10,051 nt of DNA from Oscillospiraceae bacterium (GTDB taxonomy: Bacteria > Bacillota > Clostridia > Oscillospirales > Ruminococcaceae). How positions within the stretch are numbered: position 1 is the stretch's first letter; the number at the start of each line of letters is the position of its first letter. Both the position numbers and the translations under genes were made by a program. The DNA is taken from contig JAIDPG010000031.1 of the NCBI GenBank assembly GCA_029062865.1, positions 1-10,051 of the forward strand. The letters run 5' to 3'. Shown here piece by piece: positions 1 through 7,556 of this stretch. Under the pieces are notes generated by a model, which saw only the letters and a program-made list of their open reading frames with translations, made no database searches and had not been told where the DNA came from.

Positions 1-602
1 CGAAGCCCGGCTCTATGGGCAAGCCGATGCCGATCTACACGGTCGACCTTGTGGATAAGGACGGAAATTCCGTGCCGCCGGGAGTGGTCGGGGAGATCGT
101 CATCAAGGGCGATTACTGCGACACGCCGGGGCTGTTCAGAGGCTATTACCGCGCCAAGGATAAGACGGACGAGGTTTGGCACGACGGCTGGTATCACACG
201 GGCGACACCGCCACTCGCGACGAGGACGGCTATTACTGGTACGTCGGGCGCACCGACGACGTTATCAAGTCCAGCGGCTACCGCATAGGGCCGTTTGAGG
301 TGGAGAGCGTTGTTTCCGCACACCCCGCGGTGCTTGAGTGCGCGGTAACGGGCGCGCCGCACCCGATACGCGGCGAGGTCGTAAAGGCAAGCATAATCCT
401 CACCGACGAGTACAAGGACAAGGCGGGCGAGGACCTGGTAAAGGAGATACAGGACTTCGTAAAGCACAACACCGCGCCCTACAAATACCCGCGAATTGTG
501 GAGTTCGTAGACGAGCTGCCCAAAACCACCAGCGGAAAGGTGCGCAGAAATGAAATCCGCAAGCACGATTTTGAGAAATCGAGCCCGGACGAAAACTCAT
601 AA
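1..602 (+). CDS. AMP-forming acyl-CoA synthetase, C-terminal part (5' end outside window)
   Basis: This is the C-terminal third of an adenylate-forming acyl-CoA synthetase (acetyl-CoA synthetase/medium-chain ACSM-like), which activates a carboxylic acid with ATP to an acyl-adenylate and then transfers it to CoA. The frame is open from base 3, reading KPGSMGKPMP, so the start lies upstream. The adenylation core motif YHTGD is followed by DEDGYYWYVGRTDDVIK, where the Arg at 249-251 is the family's ribose-contacting residue and the hinge follows. GYRIGPFEVES begins the mobile C-terminal domain, and LPKTTSGKVRRNE carries the catalytic Lys of motif A10 at 537-539. The protein ends about 16 residues after this motif, which is normal, so only the 5' part is missing. 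The family is certain; the acid used is not. Spacing in GYRIGPFEVE and the RGEVVKA motif favour the ACSM/acetyl-CoA synthetase branch over long-chain FadD. Confidence 0.93.
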   Translation, partial: KPGSMGKPMPIYTVDLVDKDGNSVPPGVVGEIVIKGDYCDTPGLFRGYYRAKDKTDEVWHDGWYHTGDTATRDEDGYYWYVGRTDDVIKSSGYRIGPFEVESVVSAHPAVLECAVTGAPHPIRGEVVKASIILTDEYKDKAGEDLVKEIQDFVKHNTAPYKYPRIVEFVDELPKTTSGKVRRNEIRKHDFEKSSPDENS

Positions 603-613
603 ATGATCCTTTG

Positions 614-640
614 TTTCTCCCCGCCTCCGGCGGGGAGAAA
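614..640. terminator. GC hairpin after the acyl-CoA synthetase gene
   Basis: A 12-bp perfect stem (TTTCTCCCCGCC, 614-625, with its complement 629-640) closes a TCC loop 11 bases after the stop codon. No T-run follows on the plus strand (ACTTAAAT follows), so it is a weak intrinsic terminator or an mRNA 3'-end stabiliser. Its core CCCCGCC-TCC-GGCGGGG is identical to the hairpin at 8437-8473. Confidence 0.6.
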
Positions 641-663
641 ACTTAAATAGGGAAGGTCGCATT

Positions 664-1197
664 ATGTCGGAGGATAAGTCTTTCGATTTTGGAGCGGAGA
701 TCGACACGGACTATGTGGGGCAGAAGAGTATGGTTGTTGATGACATTAGAGATACAATGAACTACATTGAAGATATAACTCGAAAACTTGGCAATACTCT
801 CTCCTCTAAATCCTATTATATTGAAGATGCAGGTTGTCCGCACAAACAATCATCTTTGCCTAAAGGCTATGAGGCTGTTTACATCTTTGCGTACAGATCA
901 GAGACTAAATATGAATATGAATGCTTAAAAATAGGGAAGGCTAATGCTAATAGTAACGCAAGATTTACAAGCCAACATTATGGATTCAGTGCTCCGAGTA
1001 CATTAGCCAAGTCTATATGTAAAGATGATGAATTTCGCCAAATGGGAATAACCCGGGAAAACGTAAAAGAGTGGATGCTAAATAATCTTTACAGAATAAA
1101 CATATTTATTAGTGCCGACCAAGGCAAAGCTGCAACAGAACTTGTTGAGGCAGTATTACATTACAAATTTCGCCCGAGATATGAGGGTAGCATATAA
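664..1197 (+). CDS. GIY-YIG nuclease-like protein, AT-rich
   Basis: A 177-residue protein that I assign tentatively to the GIY-YIG nuclease superfamily. The candidate core runs from residue 69: YEAVYIF (positions 70-75, in place of GIY), then LKIGKA (88-93, in place of YIG), Arg100 in NARF as the possible catalytic Arg, the family-like QHY at 104-106, and a Glu at 159 or 162 in ELVEAVLHYKF as the possible metal ligand. The usual late Asn is not obvious, so activity is uncertain. The N-terminal 65 residues match nothing I recognise. ATG 664 is preceded by AGGGAAGG (649-655 region) at good spacing. Apart from its first roughly 60 bases, the gene is clearly more AT-rich and uses more A/T-ending codons than all neighbours, which suggests transfer. 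It sits alone between two hairpins and points towards the ABC operon. A role in defence, repair or a mobile element is possible but not shown. Confidence 0.6.
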   Translation: MSEDKSFDFGAEIDTDYVGQKSMVVDDIRDTMNYIEDITRKLGNTLSSKSYYIEDAGCPHKQSSLPKGYEAVYIFAYRSETKYEYECLKIGKANANSNARFTSQHYGFSAPSTLAKSICKDDEFRQMGITRENVKEWMLNNLYRINIFISADQGKAATELVEAVLHYKFRPRYEGSI

Positions 1198-1230
1198 ATA
1201 AATTTTATATGTAGAGTTCACTACAATACA

Positions 1231-1269
1231 AACGCCCCTTGCCGAAGCATTCTGACAAGGGGCGTTTTT
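1231..1269 (+). terminator. Intrinsic terminator of the nuclease-like gene
   Basis: An 11-bp perfect stem, AACGCCCCTTG (1231-1241) with its complement (1256-1266), a 14-base loop, and a run of five T at 1265-1269. This is a strong rho-independent terminator for the plus-strand gene. Read from the minus strand the stem is the same but has no good T-run, so it would serve the convergent ABC gene less well. Confidence 0.9.
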
Positions 1270-1273
1270 ATTT

Positions 1274-1298
1274 ATTCCCCCGCCGTAGGCGGGGGAAT
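1274..1298. terminator. Second GC hairpin between convergent genes
   Basis: A perfect 11-bp stem ATTCCCCCGCC (1274-1284) with its complement (1288-1298) and the loop GTA. ATTTTA follows on the plus strand. It starts 5 bases after the T-run of the preceding terminator and ends 14 bases before the stop codon of the minus-strand ABC gene. It probably acts as 3'-end structure for either or both convergent transcripts. It belongs to the recurring CCCCGCC/GGCGGGG hairpins of this window. Confidence 0.65.
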
Positions 1299-1312
1299 AT
1301 TTTATGAAACGT

Positions 1313-4120
1313 TTATTCCGTTCGCAGCGCGATAACGGGGTCTTTCTTGCTCGCCACGCCCGCGGGGAACAGTCCCGCGATAAGCGTCAGCAGCATACTG
1401 ATGACCACCAGCGCCCCGCCCGCTATCGGCGGAAGCTTCGACATATTCTCGATGTCCGTCAAGTTCTTGATGATGATGTTTATCGGGATATTCAGCACAA
1501 CTGTGACGAGTATTCCGATAACGCCCGCCGCGAAGCCCACTATCAGCGTTTCTGCGTTAAAGACGTTGGAAATATCGCGCTTTGAAGCGCCCATCGCGCG
1601 GAGAATACCTATCTCCTTTGTGCGCTCAAGCACGGAAATGTATGTGATAATGCCTATCATGATCGACGAAACCACAAGCGAGATCGCTACAAACGCTATA
1701 AGAATATACGAGATCGCGTTTATCGTGTCGGTCACGCCCGAGATCAACATTCCGACCATATCGGTGTACTCGATAGCGTCCTCCTCGCGGTCGTCGTCCT
1801 TCGCGCGCTTATTATAATCGCTGATGAAGTCCGAAATGCGCTCCTTGGCTTCAAAGTCCTTGGCGTAGAGATAAACCGTGTCGGGGGTGGAAAGCTCTGC
1901 CACTCCGAGAAGCTCTAAGTTGCCGTCGAACGTCGCCTCGGTCTCCTCGGGCGCGCTCATCATTTTCTGGAGCTCTGTGATCTGCTCCGCGGTGAGAACG
2001 CTCATAACCGCGCCCGTCACCTTGCTCGGCTCGACTAATTCGGAGAGTTTCGCGAACTGCTCCTCCTGCGGCGTCTGCATAATTTCCATTTGCTGCTCGG
2101 GGGCAAGCGTGCCCACAAGCGTCTGGAAGATCTGCCCCATTTGCTCCTCGCTCATAAACTCCATAACCTGCTGCATTGCCTCTTCTTGGGTCATCGGCTC
2201 CTTAGGAGCTTCGTCCTTTTTCGGGAAGTCTATGCCCGTAAATATATCAACGTCGGGGTTGTCTCTCTGGAGTTTAACAAGCTCGGATTCGTTCGCCGCG
2301 TCTATCATATGCTCGGTGAGCGCGGCGGTGTAGCCAATGCCGCCAGTGGAGTTCGCGGAGATCATACTGTCGCCGTTCGGGCGGATAATGCCGACAACGT
2401 TAAGCTCCGTGCCGTTTTTGAGGGCTTCCTCCATAAACTCGTTGTCGCCCGTCATATCGTCATAGCCGCCGTCGGCGTTTTTCTTGAACATATCCGAGGG
2501 CGTGAGCGCCGTGAACTTCAAGCCCATTAAATCGTCGTAGGAATAGCTCTCGTTGGAGTTTTCTATCTCCCAAGCCTCGCCCGCCATAATGTGGCTCATC
2601 ATATCCGAAAGCTCCGCCTGGTCAAACAGCCCGAGCGTGTAGAGCGTCATATTCGAGAGCTCATTGTTTTCGGTGATAATTACAACGACCTCGTTGTACG
2701 CTTCCGGGAGTTTACCCGCAACGACCTCATATTGCTCGGAAACGGTCTCGTTTGAGAGCAGCTGCTCGAAGCAGTTTGCGCGGTCGTTGAGGTCGCTGCC
2801 GGAGAACATCGACATCGTGCCCCACATATTCGAAACGGTGTTCGCCATTTCCTCGCCCATCATCGCGGTGATCGAGGTCGACGGATTTACGCGCATAACG
2901 TCGCCGTTCGGGTCGTGCCCGAAAACGTAGAGCTTGGACTTGTATCCGTATTTTATTTCGCGGATACTGTCCTTGATATTGTCGGGATTTGTCTCAAGAT
3001 AATCCATAAAGTCGTTGAGGTTATTTTCCTTGACCTCGCTCATCATCGACTTCATCATCTGCGTGGACATATCGTTTGTGTAAACGCGGTCGGGATCGCG
3101 GTTCTCGTTCGCGGCGGCGGTGCTGTCCGAGATGTTCATCATCGAGCTCATAAGCCCCGTGTAGTCGACGGTTTTTCTGTCAAGCTGCACGGGATAGCTC
3201 GCGAGCGTCGAGCGCTCCACGCTGTCTATATATTCCTGCACGCCGTTTGAAAGCGACAGGATAAGCGCTATGCCGATAATGCCTATGCTCCCCGCGAACG
3301 CCGTAAGGAACGTTCTGCCCTTTTTCGTCAAGAGATTGTTTCTCGAAAGAGAAAGCGCCGTGAGGAAGCCCATTTTGGTCTTTTTGGATTTTTGAGCTTT
3401 TGCCGACTTCTCTTCTTTAGCTTCCTCGACTTTATCCGAGGGCTCAAACGGGTCGCTGTCGCTCTTTATCTTTCCGTCGACGAGCTTTACAATGCGCGTC
3501 GCGTAGTCGTTCGCGAGGTCGGGGTTGTGCGTTACCATTATTACAAGGCGGTCCTTCGCGATCTCCTTTACGAGCTCCATGATCTGCAATGAGGTCTCGC
3601 TGTCAAGCGCGCCCGTCGGCTCGTCGGCAAGGAGAATGTCGGGGTCGTTGACGAGCGCTCTCGCGATTGCCACGCGCTGCATCTGTCCGCCGGACATCTG
3701 GTTCGGCTTTTTGTTCAGCTGGTCGCCTAAGCCGACCTTTTCAAGAGCCTCCTTCGCGCGGCGCCGCCGCTCGGCTTTGGAAACGCCCGAAAGCGTCAGC
3801 GCAAGCTCGACGTTCGACAAAACCGTCTGGTGCGGGATCAGATTATAGCTCTGGAAAATGAAGCCTATCGAGTGGTTTCTGTAGGTATCCCAGTCGCGGT
3901 CCTTGTACTGCTTTGTCGAGCGCCCGTCGATTATCAAATCGCCGCTTGTGTAACGGTCAAGCCCGCCGATTATGTTCAGCAGCGTAGTCTTGCCGCAGCC
4001 CGAGTGCCCCAGAACCGCCACAAGCTCGCTGTCGCGAAACGCGATTGAAACCCCGCGCAGCGCATGGACGCTGTCCGTGCCGGTTTTGTAGTCCTTGGTG
4101 ATGTTTTTTATTTCAAGCAT
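1313..4120 (-). CDS. ABC transporter ATPase-permease fusion (MacB/FtsX-type)
   Basis: A 935-residue membrane exporter subunit joining an ATPase and an FtsX-type permease in one chain. The ATPase has Walker A GHSGCGKTT (38-46), Q-loop Gln90, signature SGGQ (143-146), Walker B DILLADE (161-167) and H-loop His198. A charged Lys/Glu linker (about 221-250) leads to transmembrane helix 1 (about 270-291). An extracytoplasmic domain of some 500 residues follows, including a Met/Gln-rich stretch (about 640-725). The C-terminal FtsX domain has three helices (about 803-828, 857-881, 899-922), the typical ERTKEIGILRAMGAS loop, and ends DPVIALRTE. Fusions of this layout are common in Firmicutes and act as dimers that extrude compounds or transmit force; the substrate is unknown. 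AAGGAG (4127-4132) lies 6 bases before ATG and inside the end of marR, so translation is probably coupled. The MarR neighbour suggests induction by a toxic ligand. Confidence 0.93.
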   Translation of the reverse strand: MLEIKNITKDYKTGTDSVHALRGVSIAFRDSELVAVLGHSGCGKTTLLNIIGGLDRYTSGDLIIDGRSTKQYKDRDWDTYRNHSIGFIFQSYNLIPHQTVLSNVELALTLSGVSKAERRRRAKEALEKVGLGDQLNKKPNQMSGGQMQRVAIARALVNDPDILLADEPTGALDSETSLQIMELVKEIAKDRLVIMVTHNPDLANDYATRIVKLVDGKIKSDSDPFEPSDKVEEAKEEKSAKAQKSKKTKMGFLTALSLSRNNLLTKKGRTFLTAFAGSIGIIGIALILSLSNGVQEYIDSVERSTLASYPVQLDRKTVDYTGLMSSMMNISDSTAAANENRDPDRVYTNDMSTQMMKSMMSEVKENNLNDFMDYLETNPDNIKDSIREIKYGYKSKLYVFGHDPNGDVMRVNPSTSITAMMGEEMANTVSNMWGTMSMFSGSDLNDRANCFEQLLSNETVSEQYEVVAGKLPEAYNEVVVIITENNELSNMTLYTLGLFDQAELSDMMSHIMAGEAWEIENSNESYSYDDLMGLKFTALTPSDMFKKNADGGYDDMTGDNEFMEEALKNGTELNVVGIIRPNGDSMISANSTGGIGYTAALTEHMIDAANESELVKLQRDNPDVDIFTGIDFPKKDEAPKEPMTQEEAMQQVMEFMSEEQMGQIFQTLVGTLAPEQQMEIMQTPQEEQFAKLSELVEPSKVTGAVMSVLTAEQITELQKMMSAPEETEATFDGNLELLGVAELSTPDTVYLYAKDFEAKERISDFISDYNKRAKDDDREEDAIEYTDMVGMLISGVTDTINAISYILIAFVAISLVVSSIMIGIITYISVLERTKEIGILRAMGASKRDISNVFNAETLIVGFAAGVIGILVTVVLNIPINIIIKNLTDIENMSKLPPIAGGALVVISMLLTLIAGLFPAGVASKKDPVIALRTE

Positions 4121-4121
4121 A

Positions 4122-4631
4122 CTATTCTCCTTTTTCCTTGGTTATAGTGTCAATAAGCGAATTTACAAATCGGTTGTGAAGCTCTATCATCTGAAGCAGC
4201 TCCTCGTCGGAAAAGATCTCGAGCGTCTTGTTCAGCGTCGAATACACGCGCTTTAAAAGCCCCTGTATCTTCTGCTCGCCCGCCCTTGTAACAACTATGC
4301 GCACGGAGCGGCGATCGTTTTCATCGGGGTCGCGCTCGATAAGCCCCTTTTCGGAGAGCGTTTTCAGCGTCCGCGAAACGGACGGCATTGAAACGTTCAG
4401 CCGCTTGGCGGTCTCGGCGACAGTAATGTGCTCGCCATTGTCGGTGAAATAATCCAGCGCGGTGAAAAGTATCATCGTCTCGGAATGGCTTGCGCCGCAC
4501 GTTGAAAGCGCGGTTTGTTTTACGTCCATAAGCCGCATAAAACTGTTGAGAAATATCGCATAGTTTTCGCCGGAAACGCGGCAATTCCCGGACAGCCCGA
4601 CGCTCTCAGCAAATTGCTCCAGATAGCTCAA
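4122..4631 (-). CDS. MarR-family transcriptional regulator
   Basis: A 169-residue winged-helix regulator. Residues 68-94 form the helix-turn-helix (ITVAETAKRLNV, then SMPSVSRTLKTLSEKGLI), and residues 96-114 the wing with the family's D-x-R-type signature ENDRRSVRIVV. The flanking helices (about 25-60 and 120-163) should make the dimer interface. The start is TTG at 4631-4629: no ATG occurs before residue 32, which would cut into the dimer helix, and a strong GGAGGTG sits 5 bases upstream. The stop TAG is separated by one base from the ATG of the ABC exporter, so this is a regulator-transporter operon. MarR proteins usually repress their own operon until a small phenolic compound, drug or oxidant binds; two Cys (17 and 45) are present, but nothing shows redox sensing. 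The assignment is firm, the ligand unknown. Confidence 0.93.
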   Translation of the reverse strand: MSYLEQFAESVGLSGNCRVSGENYAIFLNSFMRLMDVKQTALSTCGASHSETMILFTALDYFTDNGEHITVAETAKRLNVSMPSVSRTLKTLSEKGLIERDPDENDRRSVRIVVTRAGEQKIQGLLKRVYSTLNKTLEIFSDEELLQMIELHNRFVNSLIDTITKEKGE

Positions 4632-4636
4632 AGCCC

Positions 4637-4643
4637 CACCTCC
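4637..4643 (-). promoter_or_regulatory. Ribosome binding site fixing the TTG start of marR
   Basis: The minus strand reads GGAGGTG here, five bases before the TTG at 4631. It nearly complements the 16S anti-Shine-Dalgarno end and is the best reason to accept a TTG start for a regulator that otherwise lacks an upstream ATG. Confidence 0.8.
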
Positions 4644-4655
4644 CTATCACAATCT

Positions 4656-4667
4656 TAACACATGTTA
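4656..4667. promoter_or_regulatory. Candidate MarR operator at the marR start of transcription
   Basis: TAACA-CA-TGTTA, a palindrome with 5-base arms, lies 3-14 bases downstream of the marR -10 box, covering the expected transcription start. A related half site (TTAACA on the minus strand, within GTTAAC at 4681-4686) lies in the promoter spacer. Position and symmetry fit autorepression by the MarR dimer. The arms are short, so this is a candidate only. Confidence 0.45.
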
Positions 4668-4669
4668 TT

Positions 4670-4698
4670 ATTTTACAACTGTTAACCAAATTTGTCAA
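4670..4698 (-). promoter_or_regulatory. SigA-type promoter of the marR-ABC operon
   Basis: On the minus strand, -35 TTGACA (4698-4693), a 17-base spacer and -10 TAAAAT (4675-4670). Eleven of twelve bases match consensus with ideal spacing. The predicted start is near 4663, giving a leader of about 30 bases to the TTG. Confidence 0.85.
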
Positions 4699-4754
4699 TA
4701 GGCATATTGCACAAAATCTAAGCAGAAGATCGCGGGCATTTTGCGGTTTTAATA

Positions 4755-4783
4755 TTGACAAACGGCTTGAAAAGATGTATAAT
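4755..4783 (+). promoter_or_regulatory. Consensus SigA-type promoter of secA
   Basis: TTGACA (4755-4760), exactly 17 bases, then TATAAT (4778-4783): a full consensus match. The start should be near 4790, leaving an AT-rich leader of about 80 bases before secA. Its -35 box is 56 bases from the -35 box of the divergent marR promoter. Confidence 0.9.
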
Positions 4784-4869
4784 AAATATGTATATTGTTA
4801 GTTATTGAGAAGTAATTGCTGTAACGAAGATAATTTAGTTATATGTTTTCGCAAAGGAAAGGGAAAATT

Positions 4870-7554
4870 ATGGGAATTATGAAATCCATTTTCGGGACGT
4901 ATTCTTCAAGAGAATTAAAGAGAATAGAGCCGATCAAGCAGGCGGTGCTCGATTTAGAGCCCAAGTATCAGGCGATGAGCGACAAGGAGCTGAAAAGCCA
5001 GACGGGCTTGCTTAAAGAGCGCCTCGCTAAAGGCGAGACGCTGGACGATATTCTGCCGGACGCTTTCGCGGTGTGCCGCGAGGCTTCGTCGCGCGTTATC
5101 GGCATTAAGCACTACCCCGTACAGATAATCGGCGGGATCGTGCTGCACCAGGGGCGTGTTGCGGAGATGAAAACCGGCGAGGGAAAAACCTTCGTCGCGA
5201 CGCTGCCTGCGTATCTCAACGCGCTTACAGGAAAGGGCGTTCATATTGTCACGTGCAACGACTATCTTGCAAAGCGCGACAGCGAGTGGATGAGCAAGGT
5301 TCACCGCTTTTTGGGGCTGACTGTCGGACTTATCTCGCACGACCTTGACAACGACCAGCGCCGCGCGGCTTACGCGTGCGATATTACCTACGCGACGAAC
5401 AACGAGCTCGGGTTTGACTACCTGCGCGACAATATGTGCATTTACAAAAAGGATCTCGTTCAGCGCGAGCCGAACTTCGCGGTCGTCGATGAGGTGGACT
5501 CTATCCTGATAGACGAGGCGAGAACGCCGCTTATCATTTCGGGTCAGGGCGATAAATCAACGGATCTGTACGAAAAGGCGGACAAGTTCGCGAAAACGCT
5601 TAAAATGGATAAAATCGTCGAAATCGACACGAAAGAGGAGTACGACGCGGAATTTACCGGGGATTATCTCGTAGACGAAAAAGAGAAAACCTGCAATCTC
5701 TTGCCCGCGGGCGTCGCGAAGGCGGAGGAATATTTCCACGTTGAGAACCTTATGGAGCCCGAAAATATGACGCTGCTTCATCACATCAACCAAGCGATAA
5801 GAGCGAACGGCATTATGAAGCTCGACGTTGATTATGTCATCAAGGACGGCGAGATCGTTATCGTCGATGAATTCACCGGGCGCCTGATGTTCGGGCGGCG
5901 GTACAATCAAGGACTTCACCAGGCGATAGAGGCGAAAGAGGGCGTAAAGGTAAACCGCGAGAGCAAGACGCTCGCGACTATCACGTTCCAGAACTTCTTC
6001 CGTCTGTACAAGAAGCTCTCGGGAATGACGGGTACGGCGATGACGGAGGAAAACGAGTTCCGGCAGATCTACTCGCTGGACGTTATCGAGATACCGACAA
6101 ACAAGCCCGTAATCAGAAACGACAACCACGACAAGATCTACAAAAACGTGCAGGGCAAGCTCCGCGCGGTCTGCGACCAGGTCGAGGAGTGCTACAAAAA
6201 GGGTCAGCCCGTGCTTGTCGGCACGGTGACTATCGAGAAGAGCGAGCAGCTCTCGAAGCTCCTCAAGGCTCGCGGGATAAAGCACGAGGTCTTGAACGCG
6301 AAGAACCACGAGCGCGAGGCGGAGATCGTCGCGCAGGCGGGCAAAAAGGGCGCGGTGACTATCGCGACGAATATGGCGGGACGCGGCACGGATATCAAGC
6401 TCGGAGGCAACTCGGAGTATCTCGCTATCGCCGAAATGAAGAAGCTCGAGTATTCCGACGCTCTTATCCAAGAGGCGACGGGGTTCGCGGAGACGGACGA
6501 CGAGGAGATCATCAACGCCAGAAATAAATATCAGGAGCTGATGAAGAAATACGACGCGAAGATCGCTCCGGAAGCGGAGGAGGTCCGCAATCTCGGCGGG
6601 CTGTTTATCATCGGCACGGAGCGCCATGAGAGCCGCCGTATCGACAACCAGCTCCGCGGACGCGCGGGTCGTCAGGGTGACCCCGGCGAGAGCTGCTTCT
6701 ACATCTCGCTGGAGGACGATCTGATGCGCCTTTTCGGCGGCGACAGAGTTAAGCTGATCATGGAGAAGATGCACTTCGAGGAGGATATTCCGCTCGAGGT
6801 CGGCTTCCTGTCGAAATCTATCGAAAGCGCCCAGCGGAAGATCGAGGGCAACAACTTCGCGATAAGAAAGCACGTACTCGATTTTGACGACGTTATGTCG
6901 AAAATGCGCGAAACGATTTATACACAACGCCGCAAGGTTCTCGACGGCGAGGATATCCACAGCAACATAATCTCGATGATGAAGCAGGATATCGACACGA
7001 TAGTTAAGACCTACTGTTCCGACCCGATTGCGGAAAACTGGAACCTCGACGGGCTGCGCTCGCAGTATCTGAACCTCTATCTGATGGATCTGGATCTGCG
7101 TTATTCCGTTGACGATCTCAACGAGATAAAGCAGGAGGACGTAATAGGCTTCGTGACAAAGCGCGGCGAGCTTATGTATCAGCTCCGCGAGGACGAGCTC
7201 GGAAGCGAAAATATGCGCGAGCTCGAGCGCGTGTGTCTGCTGAAGACCGTCGACCGCTATTGGATGGATCACATCGACGCAATGGACGAGCTGAAAAACG
7301 GCATCGGGTTGCGCAGCTACGCGCAGCGCAACCCCGTTGAAGAATATCGCTTTGAGGGCTTTAATATGTTCGACGAGATGATAGCCCAGATCCGCGAGGA
7401 GACGGTAAAGCTCGTGCTGACAATGCCCGTGCGCCTGCAAGCACCGCCGGAGCGCGAAAGAATAATGAACCCCGACGCGCCCAATGCCGGGTCTAAAACG
7501 CCCTACAGAAGCGACAAGCGCGCCGAGAAACGCGCTAAGAGAGCGAAGAAATAA
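4870..7554 (+). CDS. secA: Protein translocase ATPase SecA
   Basis: SecA, the cytosolic and membrane-associated ATPase that pushes unfolded preproteins through SecYEG. Counting from ATG 4870 it has 894 residues. NBD1 carries Walker A MKTGEGKT (100-107) and DEVDSILIDEARTP (from Asp207). The preprotein-binding domain follows, then TFQNFFRLYKKLSGMTGTA. NBD2 has TNMAGRGTD (from about 500) and GRAGRQGD with Arg598 next to the ATP site. The helical scaffold ends in a basic tail (RAEKRAKRAKK). I chose ATG 4870 (MGIMKSIFGTYSSRELKR) because it matches the usual SecA N-terminus and follows AAGGAAAGGG; the in-frame ATG at 4843 lacks a ribosome site and ATG 4879 is the other option. The insertion with SDALIQEATGFAETDDEEI is typical of clostridial SecA1. 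Unusually, the C-terminal Cys-rich zinc-binding/SecB motif is missing. It is transcribed alone from a consensus promoter. Confidence 0.97.
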   Translation: MGIMKSIFGTYSSRELKRIEPIKQAVLDLEPKYQAMSDKELKSQTGLLKERLAKGETLDDILPDAFAVCREASSRVIGIKHYPVQIIGGIVLHQGRVAEMKTGEGKTFVATLPAYLNALTGKGVHIVTCNDYLAKRDSEWMSKVHRFLGLTVGLISHDLDNDQRRAAYACDITYATNNELGFDYLRDNMCIYKKDLVQREPNFAVVDEVDSILIDEARTPLIISGQGDKSTDLYEKADKFAKTLKMDKIVEIDTKEEYDAEFTGDYLVDEKEKTCNLLPAGVAKAEEYFHVENLMEPENMTLLHHINQAIRANGIMKLDVDYVIKDGEIVIVDEFTGRLMFGRRYNQGLHQAIEAKEGVKVNRESKTLATITFQNFFRLYKKLSGMTGTAMTEENEFRQIYSLDVIEIPTNKPVIRNDNHDKIYKNVQGKLRAVCDQVEECYKKGQPVLVGTVTIEKSEQLSKLLKARGIKHEVLNAKNHEREAEIVAQAGKKGAVTIATNMAGRGTDIKLGGNSEYLAIAEMKKLEYSDALIQEATGFAETDDEEIINARNKYQELMKKYDAKIAPEAEEVRNLGGLFIIGTERHESRRIDNQLRGRAGRQGDPGESCFYISLEDDLMRLFGGDRVKLIMEKMHFEEDIPLEVGFLSKSIESAQRKIEGNNFAIRKHVLDFDDVMSKMRETIYTQRRKVLDGEDIHSNIISMMKQDIDTIVKTYCSDPIAENWNLDGLRSQYLNLYLMDLDLRYSVDDLNEIKQEDVIGFVTKRGELMYQLREDELGSENMRELERVCLLKTVDRYWMDHIDAMDELKNGIGLRSYAQRNPVEEYRFEGFNMFDEMIAQIREETVKLVLTMPVRLQAPPERERIMNPDAPNAGSKTPYRSDKRAEKRAKRAKK

Positions 7555-7556
7555 TC

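Noticed and set aside
1347..3861. Several plus-strand open frames of 60-156 codons opposite the ABC fusion gene
   Set aside because: All lie antisense to a gene with clear ABC motifs, lack ribosome sites and have Ser/Ile/Val-rich or Arg-rich shadow composition.
4843..4869. Upstream ATG of secA, adding 9 residues
   Set aside because: No ribosome site precedes it, while AAGGAAAGGG lies between it and ATG 4870, which also matches the family N-terminus.
5557..7440. A 627-codon open frame on the minus strand opposite secA
   Set aside because: It is fully antisense to the conserved secA gene, has no recognisable domain and reads like the low-complexity complement of GC-biased codons. It is a shadow frame.
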